64,000 nucleotides of DNA from positions 23,800 through 87,799 of the forward strand of contig CAKUUX010000009.1 of assembly GCA_934693165.1 (NCBI GenBank). Reading direction: 5' to 3'. The notes beneath the pieces were generated by a model that was not told the DNA's origin, did not search any database, and saw only the letters and a program-made list of their open reading frames with translations. The position numbers were made by a program, and so were the translations under genes. Origin of the DNA: an uncultured Candidatus Melainabacteria bacterium. GTDB taxonomy: Bacteria > Cyanobacteriota > Vampirovibrionia > Gastranaerophilales > Gastranaerophilaceae. Below are positions 1-8,532 of this stretch, in pieces (position 1 is the stretch's first letter; every line of letters begins with the position of its first letter).

Positions 1-36
1 AAGCAGTAACATTATTGTTACTGCTTTTTTGTATTT
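1..36 (+). terminator. Intrinsic terminator of an upstream gene
   Basis: A 10-bp perfect stem (AAGCAGTAAC / GTTACTGCTT) around a 6-base loop is followed by six T residues. It would end a plus-strand gene lying before the window. On the minus strand it lies just downstream of the acyltransferase stop and could also end that transcript. Confidence 0.8.
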
Positions 37-81
37 TATAAATATTTTCTGAGTTGAGACGAGAACCAACGGTGAGAGTCT

Positions 82-783
82 TTACTTCAAACTTTCTCTA
101 TACAGCTGATAATTATGCAAATCTCTAAAGTTCCAATTTACATCTTTTTTAACTATTTTTGCAGGATTACCAGCCAAGACAACGTTAGATTCATTAAACT
201 TTTTAGTTACAACGCTTGCCCAACCAATAATACTATCGTTAGAAATCTTTGTATTTTTACCAATTTTTACATCTTTTCCTATCCAAACATGGTTTCCAAT
301 TTCAATTTTATCACTATAGTTTTTAGGATTTCCGTCTAAGTCTGTAACAGTATGAACATCTGTACACCATATATCTATTCCCCAAGAAATCATACAATCA
401 TCACCTATTGAGATTGAAGTATCATTATCTTGCAAAAACAATCTTGCACCACAAATAATAATATTATCACCAATATTTATTTTGCAATTATTAGCCTCTC
501 TTTTAACCCCTGGAGTTAGTGTATCTTCTGGAGGATTACCTATATTTATTGTTAATCCTGTTAGACCGATTGTATCATTAACAGGATAGAAAATTTTTCC
601 TAAATTAATTTCATTATTATTTCCAAATACAGCAATTAACAAACCTTTTAAATTATCAAAAGCTTCTTCTGAATCCATTTTTAATTTAACAACATTGTTG
701 TCACCAACTAAAGAAATAAAACTACAGCCTTTCTTTTCTATTTCTGTACCGTTTTTAAGTTTTAAAATAATTTTATTTGACAT
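82..783 (-). CDS. Hexapeptide-repeat acyltransferase (LbH fold)
   Basis: A 233-aa protein whose C-terminal half (about 100-212) is made of degenerate hexapeptide repeats (I-G-x-x-x-x), the left-handed beta-helix of O-acetyltransferases such as the WbbJ/maltose-acetyltransferase group. The segment TDVHTV (His144) is in the place of the usual catalytic histidine, and AGNPAKIVK (204-212) is the typical C-terminal signature. The first 90 residues form an unfamiliar beta-rich extension. Family members acetylate sugars of surface polysaccharides using acetyl-CoA; the acceptor here cannot be told. The start is the only Met near an AAGGAG-type site (from agctccttaa on the plus strand). It appears monocistronic and faces the transposase gene divergently. 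Confidence 0.85.
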   Translation of the reverse strand: MSNKIILKLKNGTEIEKKGCSFISLVGDNNVVKLKMDSEEAFDNLKGLLIAVFGNNNEINLGKIFYPVNDTIGLTGLTINIGNPPEDTLTPGVKREANNCKINIGDNIIICGARLFLQDNDTSISIGDDCMISWGIDIWCTDVHTVTDLDGNPKNYSDKIEIGNHVWIGKDVKIGKNTKISNDSIIGWASVVTKKFNESNVVLAGNPAKIVKKDVNWNFRDLHNYQLYRESLK

Positions 784-902
784 AATTTAGCTCCTTAAAT
801 ATTGCATTTTAAATTATAAATCTTGAGAGTAACTCTCAGTCAAGTAAAAATTTAGGTTTTTTGTAGTATGACAAAATTAAAAAAATCTTTTAAACTATAT
901 CC

Positions 903-1436
903 ATGATTTGTCGACGTGCTATAAACAAAAAGGATTATATCCATATAATCATGCTTGCTTACAATCGTGAACCGATTTTTGTTGAAAACATTGGTTCGCT
1001 GAAAGAAGCTTTCAAAAACACGTCTGAACATTATGAATTTGAAATAACAGCACTTTGTATTTTGCCAAATCATATTCACATGATTATCAGTCCAAACGAT
1101 ATGAAAGATTGTCCAAAGATTGTGAAAGCGATACAGTATTATTTCACAAAAGAATATGACGACGGCGAGGAAGAAGTTGCAAGTTATGGATATCCACACA
1201 AAAAAGAAAAACTTGTTTTCCAAAAAAGACATTACGAACATACTCTTGTTGGGGAAGATGAACTAAATAGACATATAGATTATATTCACTACAACCCTGT
1301 TAAACACGAACTTGTGGCAAACGTAAAGGATTGGGAATATTCATCTTTCAACAAATTTGTAAAAAAAGGTTTTTATCCAGAAGATTGGGGAACAGAAGAA
1401 GATATTGAAAGCATTTCAGATTTAAATTTTGAATAA
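903..1436 (+). CDS. REP-associated tyrosine transposase (Y1/HUH, RAYT-like)
   Basis: A 177-aa single-domain protein of the IS200-like Y1 transposase superfamily. NHIHMI (56-61) supplies the HUH pair His57/His59 that holds the metal. DYIHYNPVKH (126-135) is the conserved YIxxNPV block with the likely nucleophilic Tyr127. The form with HYNPVKH is typical of RAYTs, single-copy relatives that process palindromic intergenic repeats, rather than of true IS200 tnpA. No flanking insertion-sequence ends or tnpB are visible, which fits a resident RAYT. The Shine-Dalgarno is weak. Several palindromic intergenic repeats in this window are candidate substrates (inference). Confidence 0.85.
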   Translation: MICRRAINKKDYIHIIMLAYNREPIFVENIGSLKEAFKNTSEHYEFEITALCILPNHIHMIISPNDMKDCPKIVKAIQYYFTKEYDDGEEEVASYGYPHKKEKLVFQKRHYEHTLVGEDELNRHIDYIHYNPVKHELVANVKDWEYSSFNKFVKKGFYPEDWGTEEDIESISDLNFE

Positions 1437-1456
1437 TTTGCACTGAATTAATTGTT

Positions 1457-2923
1457 ATGGTAGAGTTTCAAGAGTTAAAAAATAAAGGTTTTAAGTTTCA
1501 TCAAGAGGGTAATTTTGATGAGGCTGAAAAATGTTATTTAGAAGCATTAGAGATTAACCCTAATAACGCTGAAACACACAACCTTATAGGACTTTTAAAG
1601 CTTCAACAAAATAATTTTGATAAAGCTGTTGAATGGATAAAAAAGGCGATTAAATTAGAAAAGAATGCCTATTTTTATGAAACTCTTTTTCAAACATTGA
1701 CATTTCAAGAAAAATTTTCCGAAATAATCAGATACGAAAATGACGTAAAAGAATTTTTGGAAAACGAATTTGAATTAAATTTTTATCTTGCACTTGCTTA
1801 TAAGAATTTAAACAAAATAAAAAAATCTATTCATTACTATGAAAGGGCAACAGAATTAAATCCAAACTCTTATGATAGTTGGTTCAATCTATCTCATCTT
1901 TATAGTATTGAAGGGGAAACTTTTAAAGCATTAGATACTCTAAAAGTTTGCCAAAAATTAAATCCAAATGATAGCGAAACAGAATACTTTTTGTCACTGG
2001 CTTATATGAGGGTTAAGGATTACGATAACGGATTAAAATGCTTTGAAAAAAGGTTTTGCAAAAAGGTTGCATTTTTGACACAAAACAAAACTTTTCCAAA
2101 TAAAGCAACAAAAAATAACCTTTGGAAAGGCGAAGATATAAAAGACAAAAGTATTTTAGTTTATTACGAAGCAGGTTTTGGCGACGTAATAATGTTTGCA
2201 AGATATTTGCCACTTTTAAAAGAGCGTTGTAAAAAAATCATTTTACATATCCAAAAACCTCTGAAAGCCTTGTTTGAAGAAAATCCACAACTTGGAGTTG
2301 ATGAGATAATTGATGGCTTTGTACCAGAAAACGAAATAGATTTTGACGTACACGCTCCGATGTTAAGTTTGCCATATTTGTTAGGTTTAAAAGGTGATAA
2401 TGTTTTTACAGGTCACGAGGGTTATCTAAAACCTAATTTAGAAAAAGTTGAAGAATACAAGAAAAAATATTTTAATAATGACAAGATAAAAATTGGCATA
2501 AAATGGCAAGGAAACACGTATTATGATAAGGATAGAGTTATTCCGACAGAAGCCTTTTATCCTTTGATAGAAGTTTCAAATACACAGTTTTATTCTTTTC
2601 AAACAGAAGAAGGTTCGGAAGAAGTTAAAAAATTAACTGATAGATACGAGGTTGTTGATATTGGAAAAGATTTAAAAGATTTTGCAATAACTTCAGCTAC
2701 TTTATCAAACCTTGACTTGGTAATCTGCAACGATACATCTTTGGCACATCTTGCAGGAGCATTGAATATTCCATGCTATATACTTTTACCTTATGAGGTA
2801 AATTGGCGTTGGCATACAGATTTGAGTAAATGTGATTGGTATGATAGCGTAAAACTTTTCCGTCAAAAAGAAATCGGCGACTGGTACGGAGTTTTTGAAG
2901 AAGTTTTAGAAGAATTAAAATAA
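1457..2923 (+). CDS. TPR-repeat protein fused to GT9-like glycosyltransferase
   Basis: A 488-aa protein. Residues 1 to about 205 are tetratricopeptide repeats (for example GNFDEAEKCYLEALEINPNN). From about 225 there is a heptosyltransferase-like (GT9/GT-B) domain, with YYEAGFGDVIMFARY near 233-247 and CNDTSLAHLAGALN near 423, the nucleotide-sugar binding side. Such TPR-glycosyltransferase fusions are common in bacteria that modify surface polymers or proteins; substrate unknown. It is related in the C-terminal domain (WKGEDI..., EQGFGD-type motif) to the tandem pair at 10.4-13.8 kb. It starts 20 bases after the transposase gene, without a clear ribosome site. Confidence 0.8.
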   Translation: MVEFQELKNKGFKFHQEGNFDEAEKCYLEALEINPNNAETHNLIGLLKLQQNNFDKAVEWIKKAIKLEKNAYFYETLFQTLTFQEKFSEIIRYENDVKEFLENEFELNFYLALAYKNLNKIKKSIHYYERATELNPNSYDSWFNLSHLYSIEGETFKALDTLKVCQKLNPNDSETEYFLSLAYMRVKDYDNGLKCFEKRFCKKVAFLTQNKTFPNKATKNNLWKGEDIKDKSILVYYEAGFGDVIMFARYLPLLKERCKKIILHIQKPLKALFEENPQLGVDEIIDGFVPENEIDFDVHAPMLSLPYLLGLKGDNVFTGHEGYLKPNLEKVEEYKKKYFNNDKIKIGIKWQGNTYYDKDRVIPTEAFYPLIEVSNTQFYSFQTEEGSEEVKKLTDRYEVVDIGKDLKDFAITSATLSNLDLVICNDTSLAHLAGALNIPCYILLPYEVNWRWHTDLSKCDWYDSVKLFRQKEIGDWYGVFEEVLEELK

Positions 2924-2925
2924 TG

Positions 2926-3037
2926 AACCCTCGCCACATTTTTGCAAGCGAGCAGAGGCACGAGCGAAGCGAGGGAAAAGAATAATACTTCGCCCAATGT
3001 AATGGGAGAAGGTGTCTGAAAGACGGATGAGGGTTAA
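2926..3037. repeat. Palindromic intergenic repeat, GAGGGT-ended
   Basis: The ends are inverted: it begins ACCCTCGCC and closes GATGAGGGTTAA. Inside are GCGAGCAGAGGCACGAG, AGCGAAGCGAGGG and a hairpin at about 2988-3011 (CTTCGCCCA / TGGGAGAAG). The same backbone (AGCGAGCAGAGGCA near the left end, GATGAGGGTTAA at the right end) recurs at 26.7 kb, so this is a dispersed family and not a gene. A further CCCTCACC follows at about 3050. Confidence 0.7.
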
Positions 3038-3167
3038 TCCTGACATAAGCCCTCACCAAAATATTGTCAGTTCCACCTGTGCAATGCTCACCTCATCTAT
3101 TTAGATGAGAAATTTAAAAAGTTTTCAACAACTTGTCCACATTTAGAAAAAATGATATTATTAATTT

Positions 3168-4106
3168 ATGGATAACGATAATCAAGAAATTGAAGAACTA
3201 CAACAAATCCTGAGAGAAGATTCTTCTAACTTTCAAGTTAGACGTAGACTTGCAATGGCTTTATTAGACAAAGGTTTTAACGAAGAATCTCTTAAACAAT
3301 TTCAATTTCTAATAACAATTTTTCCAAACGATGCTAGTCTTTACTACAACATGGGTATCGTTTACGAAAAAATGCGTAAGCTTGACATGGCTGAACAAAC
3401 CTATCTAAAAGGTATTGAGCTTGCTCCTGATGATACAGATTTTTATTACAATCTTGGTCTTGTCTATATTGATATGTACGAATTTGACAAGGCAATCGAA
3501 CAATTTAAAATAGTCCTAGAAACAGATTCTGACGACGGAAACAGTTTTTTCAACTTAGGCCTTTGCTACATCAAGAAAAAACCTCCTCAATTTGATATTG
3601 CAAAAATTTGTTTCTTAAAAGCAGTAAACTGCAATTCTCACGATATTTTTGCACATTTCCATCTTGGTTATATTTACAAAATGGAAGGCAAAATCAAAGA
3701 AGCTATCGCTGAATATCAAAAAGTTTTGGAAGAAAATCCTAACTGGAGTTGGTCATATTTCAACATGGGCGCAATATATTTTGAGCAAGGCGACATTCAA
3801 CAAGCAATTGAAAATCTTCAAAAATGTCTTGAATTGAACCCACGTGATGTTGAAGCTTACAAAATATTTTCACAAATTCTTATAAAAATTGGTCATGTAA
3901 ATCAATCAATAAATTTATTAAAAAGAGCATTAGAAGAAGTTCCTGACAACGGCGACATCTACTATATGCTTGCTCAAAATTACAAAATCGACAACATAAC
4001 AAGCGACTACAAATATATGCTTGAAATGGCTCTTGAAAACGAAGACACACTTACAACTGTGACACCAGAAGTTGTAAAACAAGAACTTTCTGTTTTTGAA
4101 CAATAA
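3168..4106 (+). CDS. Tetratricopeptide-repeat protein
   Basis: A 312-aa protein built almost entirely of about seven consecutive 34-residue TPR units (Y-x-N-x-G-x-x-Y and A-I-x-x-Y/F patterns, with Pro at repeat ends). It has no signal peptide, no membrane segment and no catalytic domain. TPR arrays are scaffolds for protein-protein contacts; the partner cannot be deduced. It lies 70 bases before proS on the same strand and may share its transcript. The start is an ATG in an AT-rich leader with no strong Shine-Dalgarno. Confidence 0.8.
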   Translation: MDNDNQEIEELQQILREDSSNFQVRRRLAMALLDKGFNEESLKQFQFLITIFPNDASLYYNMGIVYEKMRKLDMAEQTYLKGIELAPDDTDFYYNLGLVYIDMYEFDKAIEQFKIVLETDSDDGNSFFNLGLCYIKKKPPQFDIAKICFLKAVNCNSHDIFAHFHLGYIYKMEGKIKEAIAEYQKVLEENPNWSWSYFNMGAIYFEQGDIQQAIENLQKCLELNPRDVEAYKIFSQILIKIGHVNQSINLLKRALEEVPDNGDIYYMLAQNYKIDNITSDYKYMLEMALENEDTLTTVTPEVVKQELSVFEQ

Positions 4107-4175
4107 ATTATGCGTATAATTTGCAACTAGCATGCGTTTTTGGTATTATTTTCTCAAGATAGTGAGGAATTTAAT

Positions 4176-5915
4176 ATGAAAATGTCAAAATTATTCGTGC
4201 AAACTTTGAGAGAATTTCCAGCAGACGCAGAAGTTGTTTCTCATAAGTTTTTAGCAAGAGCAGGATACATAAGAAAATTAACAAGTGGTGTTTATAGTTA
4301 TTTACCATTGATGTGGAGAGTTATTCACAAAATCGAAAACATCATCAGAGAAGAACTTGACGCATCAGGCGCTCAAGAACTTTTGCTTCCTGTAGTTCAA
4401 CCTCGTGAACTTTGGGACGAATCTGGCAGATGGGAAGCTTATGGTAAAGAATTAGCACGTTTTAGAGATAGACACGATAGAGAAATGTGTTTATCACCTA
4501 CAGCAGAAGAAGTTATTACAGCTGTTGCTCGTGACGGTTTAAAATCATACAAGCAAATGCCTGTTAATTTATATCAATTCCAAGAAAAATTCCGTGATGA
4601 AGTTCGTCCAAGATACGGTCTTTTAAGAGGACGTGAATTCATCATGAAGGACGGATACAGTTTTGACATCGACCAAGAAGGTTTGGATAAAGAATACAAA
4701 AACATGGCTGATGCTTATACAAGAATCTTCAAAAGATGTGGACTTGAAACAAAAATGGTTCAATCTGATTCAGGTGCAATCGGTGGTAGTGTGAGCCACG
4801 AATTTATGGTAATCACAACAACTGACGCAGGAGAAAATGACGTTTTCTACTGTGATGGTTGCGATTACTCTGCAAACTCTAACCACGCAGTATCAAAACT
4901 TCCACCTGCAGAAGTTGACGGTAGTAAATATGGTTACACAGAAGCTAAAATTATCGACACTCCTCAAACTCACTCTATCGAAGAATTAAGTAAATTCTTA
5001 AATATTCCTTCATCAATTATTCTAAAATGTTTGGTTTATATCGTTGATAAAAAACCTGTTTTAGCTTTAATCAGAGCTGACAAAGAGGTTGAAGAAACTA
5101 AATTGATGAATGCTGTTGGAGGTATGGATATCAGAATCGCCTCAGCTCCAGAAATCGAAGAATTAATGGTTGAAAAAGGTTTCAATGCAGCAAAAGGATT
5201 TATCGGCCCTAAAGGTATGGACGGAATTACAATTATTGCAGATGAAACTGTTAAAGAAATGAAAAACTTCGTTGTTGGTATTAACCAAGAAGATAAACAC
5301 ATGGTTGGTGCAAACCTTGACGTTGATATTCCTCACATTGAAAAATATGACGATATCAGACTTGCTCAAGAAGGCGAAATTTGCCCACAATGTGGCAAGC
5401 CTCTAAAAGTTACAAGAGGTATCGAAGTTGGTAATATCTTCCAATTAGGTACAAAATATTCAAAACCAATGAACGCAATGTTCTTAGACAAAAACGGTAA
5501 AGCTCAACCTTATGTTATGGGTTGCTACGGTATCGGTGTTACAAGAACAGCTGCTGCTGCAGTTGAAAGATATCATGATGAACACGGTATGTTCTTACCA
5601 ATTCAAATCGCACCATACCACGTTACTATCGTTCCTGTCGCAGTTAATGACGAATTACAAATGTCAACAGCTCAAAGAATTTATGATGAATTAATCAAAG
5701 CTGGCATTGAAGCAGTTATTGACGATAGAACAGAACGTCCAGGGGTTAAATTCAAAGACGCAGACTTAATTGGTTTCCCATATAGAATTACTGTTGGTAA
5801 AACAATTGCAGAAGGCAAAGTTGAATTCAAAACAAGAGCTACAGATGAAAAAGTTGATATGACTCCAGATGAAGCTATTGCTAAAATGATTTCAATCGTA
5901 AAAGAAACATTATAA
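4176..5915 (+). CDS. proS: Prolyl-tRNA synthetase
   Basis: Attaches proline to tRNA-Pro. The 579-aa protein matches the long bacterial class II type with an editing (INS) domain between motifs 2 and 3. The catalytic core includes LVQPRELWDESGRW-type motif 2 context, CLSPTAEEV, GREFIMKDGYSF and QLGTKYSKPM, followed by the C-terminal anticodon domain (GIEAVIDDRTERPG). I prefer the ATG at 4176 (MKMSKLF), which has GTGAGGAA about 9 bases upstream; an in-frame TTG at 4140 is also possible but has no such site. It ends before a strong bidirectional terminator. Confidence 0.95.
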   Translation: MKMSKLFVQTLREFPADAEVVSHKFLARAGYIRKLTSGVYSYLPLMWRVIHKIENIIREELDASGAQELLLPVVQPRELWDESGRWEAYGKELARFRDRHDREMCLSPTAEEVITAVARDGLKSYKQMPVNLYQFQEKFRDEVRPRYGLLRGREFIMKDGYSFDIDQEGLDKEYKNMADAYTRIFKRCGLETKMVQSDSGAIGGSVSHEFMVITTTDAGENDVFYCDGCDYSANSNHAVSKLPPAEVDGSKYGYTEAKIIDTPQTHSIEELSKFLNIPSSIILKCLVYIVDKKPVLALIRADKEVEETKLMNAVGGMDIRIASAPEIEELMVEKGFNAAKGFIGPKGMDGITIIADETVKEMKNFVVGINQEDKHMVGANLDVDIPHIEKYDDIRLAQEGEICPQCGKPLKVTRGIEVGNIFQLGTKYSKPMNAMFLDKNGKAQPYVMGCYGIGVTRTAAAAVERYHDEHGMFLPIQIAPYHVTIVPVAVNDELQMSTAQRIYDELIKAGIEAVIDDRTERPGVKFKDADLIGFPYRITVGKTIAEGKVEFKTRATDEKVDMTPDEAIAKMISIVKETL

Positions 5916-5937
5916 ATGGGGTTCAGCCAAAAAAATA

Positions 5938-5972
5938 AAAGAGGCGAAGCCAATGGCTTCGCCTCTTTTTAT
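5938..5972. terminator. Bidirectional terminator, GGCGAAGCC stem
   Basis: Stem GAGGCGAAGCC / GGCTTCGCCTC with loop AAT, flanked by an A-rich stretch on one side and T5 on the other. It separates the convergent proS (+) and the small Cys-rich gene (-). The same core stem is used at 16.6, 25.1 and 56.5 kb. Confidence 0.85.
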
Positions 5973-5977
5973 AATAA

Positions 5978-6268
5978 TTACTTCAAAATACTAAATGCAA
6001 CTATTTTATTAACATTAATATTTAACCATTGATACTTAAAACAAACATAATCATTGCATTCGCAAGTATCGTCATCACAAGTACAGTAATCATTTATCCT
6101 ACAAACTATTGCATCTGAAAGTGCAATTAATTCATCACTTTCGCCTTTACATTTTGGTAAACAATGCTCAAAACTACCATCAATTTTTAAATGTGATGTA
6201 ATGATAGAAACCTGATTTGAGTTGTTAACCTCACAAAGCTCAATCATTCTCTTTTTAATTTCCTTCAT
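5978..6268 (-). CDS. Small cysteine-rich protein, function unknown
   Basis: A 96-aa protein with nine cysteines. Most are clustered in CLPKC and in CTCDDDTCECNDYVC (about 62-76), which alternate with acidic residues and look suited to binding a metal. I do not recognise the family. The start is supported by a perfect AAGGAGG about 8 bases upstream. No signal peptide or membrane segment is present, so a cytosolic metal-binding or redox-sensitive role is only a guess. Confidence 0.7.
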   Translation of the reverse strand: MKEIKKRMIELCEVNNSNQVSIITSHLKIDGSFEHCLPKCKGESDELIALSDAIVCRINDYCTCDDDTCECNDYVCFKYQWLNINVNKIVAFSILK

Positions 6269-6361
6269 AAAAATATGCCTCCTTTTAAAATCTAAAAGTA
6301 AGTATAATTTAAAATTACAAAATTTTAATTGGCAGATTGGGCATATCTGAATAATAAATAA

Positions 6362-6580
6362 TTATTTTCTCGTAAATTCTATTTTGTAACCCAAAATTTC
6401 TGCAATTGCTTGGCATTCTTTCAACGTAAGCGTATCACGTCTTAATTTACCATTTAGAGTATCTCGTGTGTATTTTTTACCTAAAATCTCTGACATTTTA
6501 TCTGCAAGTTTGCTATAGGTATATCCATTTAACACAACTAAAGAACGAATAAAATTTTTGTTAGAATTTACCATATCCAT
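6362..6580 (-). CDS. Small helix-turn-helix DNA-binding protein
   Basis: About 72 aa, resembling the Cro/CI-type HTH of small phage-like regulators. The helical stretch GYTYSKLADKMSEI is followed by YTRDTLNGKLRRDTL and LKECQAIAEILGYKIEF. The frame stays open upstream (to 6709), but the extra 43 residues are hydrophobic and low-complexity. I therefore take Met at 6580 or 6574; no clear Shine-Dalgarno decides between them. It is divergent from the 53-aa ORF at 6699 and may regulate it or itself (inference). Confidence 0.6.
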   Translation of the reverse strand: MDMVNSNKNFIRSLVVLNGYTYSKLADKMSEILGKKYTRDTLNGKLRRDTLTLKECQAIAEILGYKIEFTRK

Positions 6581-6698
6581 AAAAGCATTATAGATTACTT
6601 GACAAAAATAAAAAAATAAACTATCATCTGTGTTATATACGACACAATAATAAAATAAGAGCCACATTTTATTTATTTTTATATACAAAAGAGTCATT

Positions 6699-6860
6699 AT
6701 GGAAAGCATACACGATTTAAAACCAAAACTTGAAGATATCGCAAGTTTATTAAATCTTGCTGTATTGGGTCAAAAAAACAACATGACCATAAAACCTCTT
6801 TTGAAACAAATCAAAGAAAACTTAGACAATACAATAATTCAACTGGAGAATATTTTATAG
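6699..6860 (+). CDS. Small ORF, 53 aa, hypothetical
   Basis: A 53-codon ORF (MESIHDLKPKLEDIASL...) predicted to be mostly helical and amphipathic, ending just before a terminator hairpin at 6900. It lies divergently beside a small HTH gene. The ribosome site is weak (AAAAGAG). It is not recognised; codon choice looks like its neighbours, but its shortness keeps confidence low. Confidence 0.4.
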   Translation: MESIHDLKPKLEDIASLLNLAVLGQKNNMTIKPLLKQIKENLDNTIIQLENIL

Positions 6861-6899
6861 TTATTTTTGTTGGGGTAGAAACCCATACAATATAACAAA

Positions 6900-6932
6900 A
6901 TGGACGAAACCATAGTTTTCGTCCATTTAATA
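6900..6932. terminator. Bidirectional terminator
   Basis: Stem TGGACGAAA[AC] / GT[T]TTCGTCCA with A-rich and T-rich flanks. It can end the small plus-strand ORF and transcripts from gltX on the minus strand. Confidence 0.75.
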
Positions 6933-6939
6933 TTAATTG

Positions 6940-7045
6940 TTATTGCTTACTTATTTGCTCTGTGAAATCAAAGATTTCTACGTCGCTATCGCAGTGTTGC
7001 TCTGTTTGTCTTTGCCTAAGCAAATCCAACTCCAGTAACACCAGC
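6940..7045. repeat. Dispersed intergenic repeat with variable hairpins
   Basis: Read on the minus strand it contains GGATTTGCttaGGCAAAGAC, then GACGTAGAAATCTTTGATTTC and ACAGAGCAAA. The same backbone occurs on the plus strand at about 16.48-16.57 kb. There, however, the arms of the GAAATC/GATTTC hairpin are changed on both sides (TCAAATC/GATTTGA), so pairing is kept. No gene is visible here. Confidence 0.6.
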
Positions 7046-7055
7046 TTACGCATTT

Positions 7056-8519
7056 TTATTTAATTGCTTTTTCAGCTCTATAAAGTGATGTATCTTTACC
7101 AAGTACAACAAGTGTTCCAACCATATCAGCACCACGTGTTCTACCTGTTACGGCTGCTCTAATTGCCCACATTGTAACTTTTGGTTTAATACCTTTTTCT
7201 TTATAGAAACCTCTGAATTGTTCTAATTTTTCATGCAAGTTTTCTTCTGTCCATTCCCAGTCTTTTGCTTGTTCAACAAAAGTTTTTAGAACTTCTTGAG
7301 ATGTTTCCGTATCAAGTACATCTGCTTGTACTTGTGGATCGATTTCTACATCTTTACCGAAGAAATATGCAACATCATCAGTAATATCAGACAACAATGT
7401 TAATGGTTCACGAGTGATTTCAACCATTTTTGTATATTGTTCGTCAGTTAGTGATGATAAATCATATTTAGTTAAGAAAGGTTTTAATCTTTCTTTCAAA
7501 TCTTCAATATCTAACATTTTGATATAATGGCTATTCATCCAATTTAATTTATCATATTCGAAAATTGAGTTTGATGATGAAACTTCATTAATTCTGAAAT
7601 CTGCTGCAATTTCGTCAACTGTCTTGATTTCAACACCGTCAGAAGGAGCCCAGCCTAAAAGTGCTACAAAGTTAATCAACGCATCTGTTAAGTAACCTTT
7701 TTCAACGAATTCAGAAACAGCTGTTGCACCGTGACGTTTTGATAATTTACTTCTATCAGGTGCTAAAATCATACCTAAATGACCAAATTTTGGAACTTCA
7801 GCGCCTAAAGCTTCATAGATTAAAATTTGTTTGAATGTGTTTGAAATATGATCTTCACCACGGATAATGTGAGAAATTTTCATCAACATATCATCAATTA
7901 CAACAGCGAAGTTGTAAGTAGGTGAACCATTTGATTTCATAATTACAAAATCACCAATCAAGCTTGTATCTTGGTGTAAATCACCTTTTACAAGGTCTTC
8001 AAAGTGAATAATTGGTGAATCATGGAAAGCTTTTTGAGCTTTTTCTACAGAAAATCTGATTGCAGGTTTTCTACCTTCAGCTCTCAATTTAGCTTTTTCT
8101 TCTTCAGTTAAATTTTCACATTTTTTAGAATATACATAAGCTTTTTTATTTTTTGTAGCTTCTTCTTTTTCTGCTTCAAGTTCTTCTGGAGTGCAGAAAC
8201 ATTCGTAAGCAAAGCCTTTGTCTAAAAGTTCTTGAACATATTTTGGATAAATATCAAATCTTTCTGATTGAGTATAAGGACCATAAGGACCACCGACATC
8301 TGGACCTTCATCCCAATTCAAACCTAAAGCTTTTAAGCTATCGAAAATATTATCAATATATGCTTGGCTAGTACGTTCAGCATCTGTATCTTCAATTCTT
8401 AAAACAAATTTACCATTATTCTTTTTAGCGAATAAATAATTGAATAATGCTGTTCTAGCTGTACCTACGTGTAAGTTACCACTTGGAGATGGTGCTATAC
8501 GAACTCTTATTTCTTCCAT
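7056..8519 (-). CDS. gltX: Glutamyl-tRNA synthetase
   Basis: A class I synthetase of 487 aa that charges tRNA-Glu. The HIGH-type motif is HVGT (17-20) within APSPSGNLHVGTARTALF, and the KMSKS-type motif is KLSKRHG near 253-259. IEDTD and the C-terminal helical anticodon-binding domain are present at normal length. It follows thrS on the same strand after 13 bases, so the two form a thrS-gltX operon. The ATG has AAGGAA upstream. One copy cannot tell whether it is discriminating or also charges tRNA-Gln. Confidence 0.95.
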   Translation of the reverse strand: MEEIRVRIAPSPSGNLHVGTARTALFNYLFAKKNNGKFVLRIEDTDAERTSQAYIDNIFDSLKALGLNWDEGPDVGGPYGPYTQSERFDIYPKYVQELLDKGFAYECFCTPEELEAEKEEATKNKKAYVYSKKCENLTEEEKAKLRAEGRKPAIRFSVEKAQKAFHDSPIIHFEDLVKGDLHQDTSLIGDFVIMKSNGSPTYNFAVVIDDMLMKISHIIRGEDHISNTFKQILIYEALGAEVPKFGHLGMILAPDRSKLSKRHGATAVSEFVEKGYLTDALINFVALLGWAPSDGVEIKTVDEIAADFRINEVSSSNSIFEYDKLNWMNSHYIKMLDIEDLKERLKPFLTKYDLSSLTDEQYTKMVEITREPLTLLSDITDDVAYFFGKDVEIDPQVQADVLDTETSQEVLKTFVEQAKDWEWTEENLHEKLEQFRGFYKEKGIKPKVTMWAIRAAVTGRTRGADMVGTLVVLGKDTSLYRAEKAIK

Positions 8520-8532
8520 TTTTCCTTCTTTC

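Noticed and set aside
852..1241. 129-aa minus-strand ORF over the transposase gene
   Set aside because: The plus strand encodes clear HUH and YIxxNPV motifs; the antisense frame is low-complexity Phe/Ile.
4140..4175. Upstream TTG start of proS
   Set aside because: It has no ribosome site and adds residues not typical of the family; the ATG at 4176 has GTGAGGAA at the right distance.
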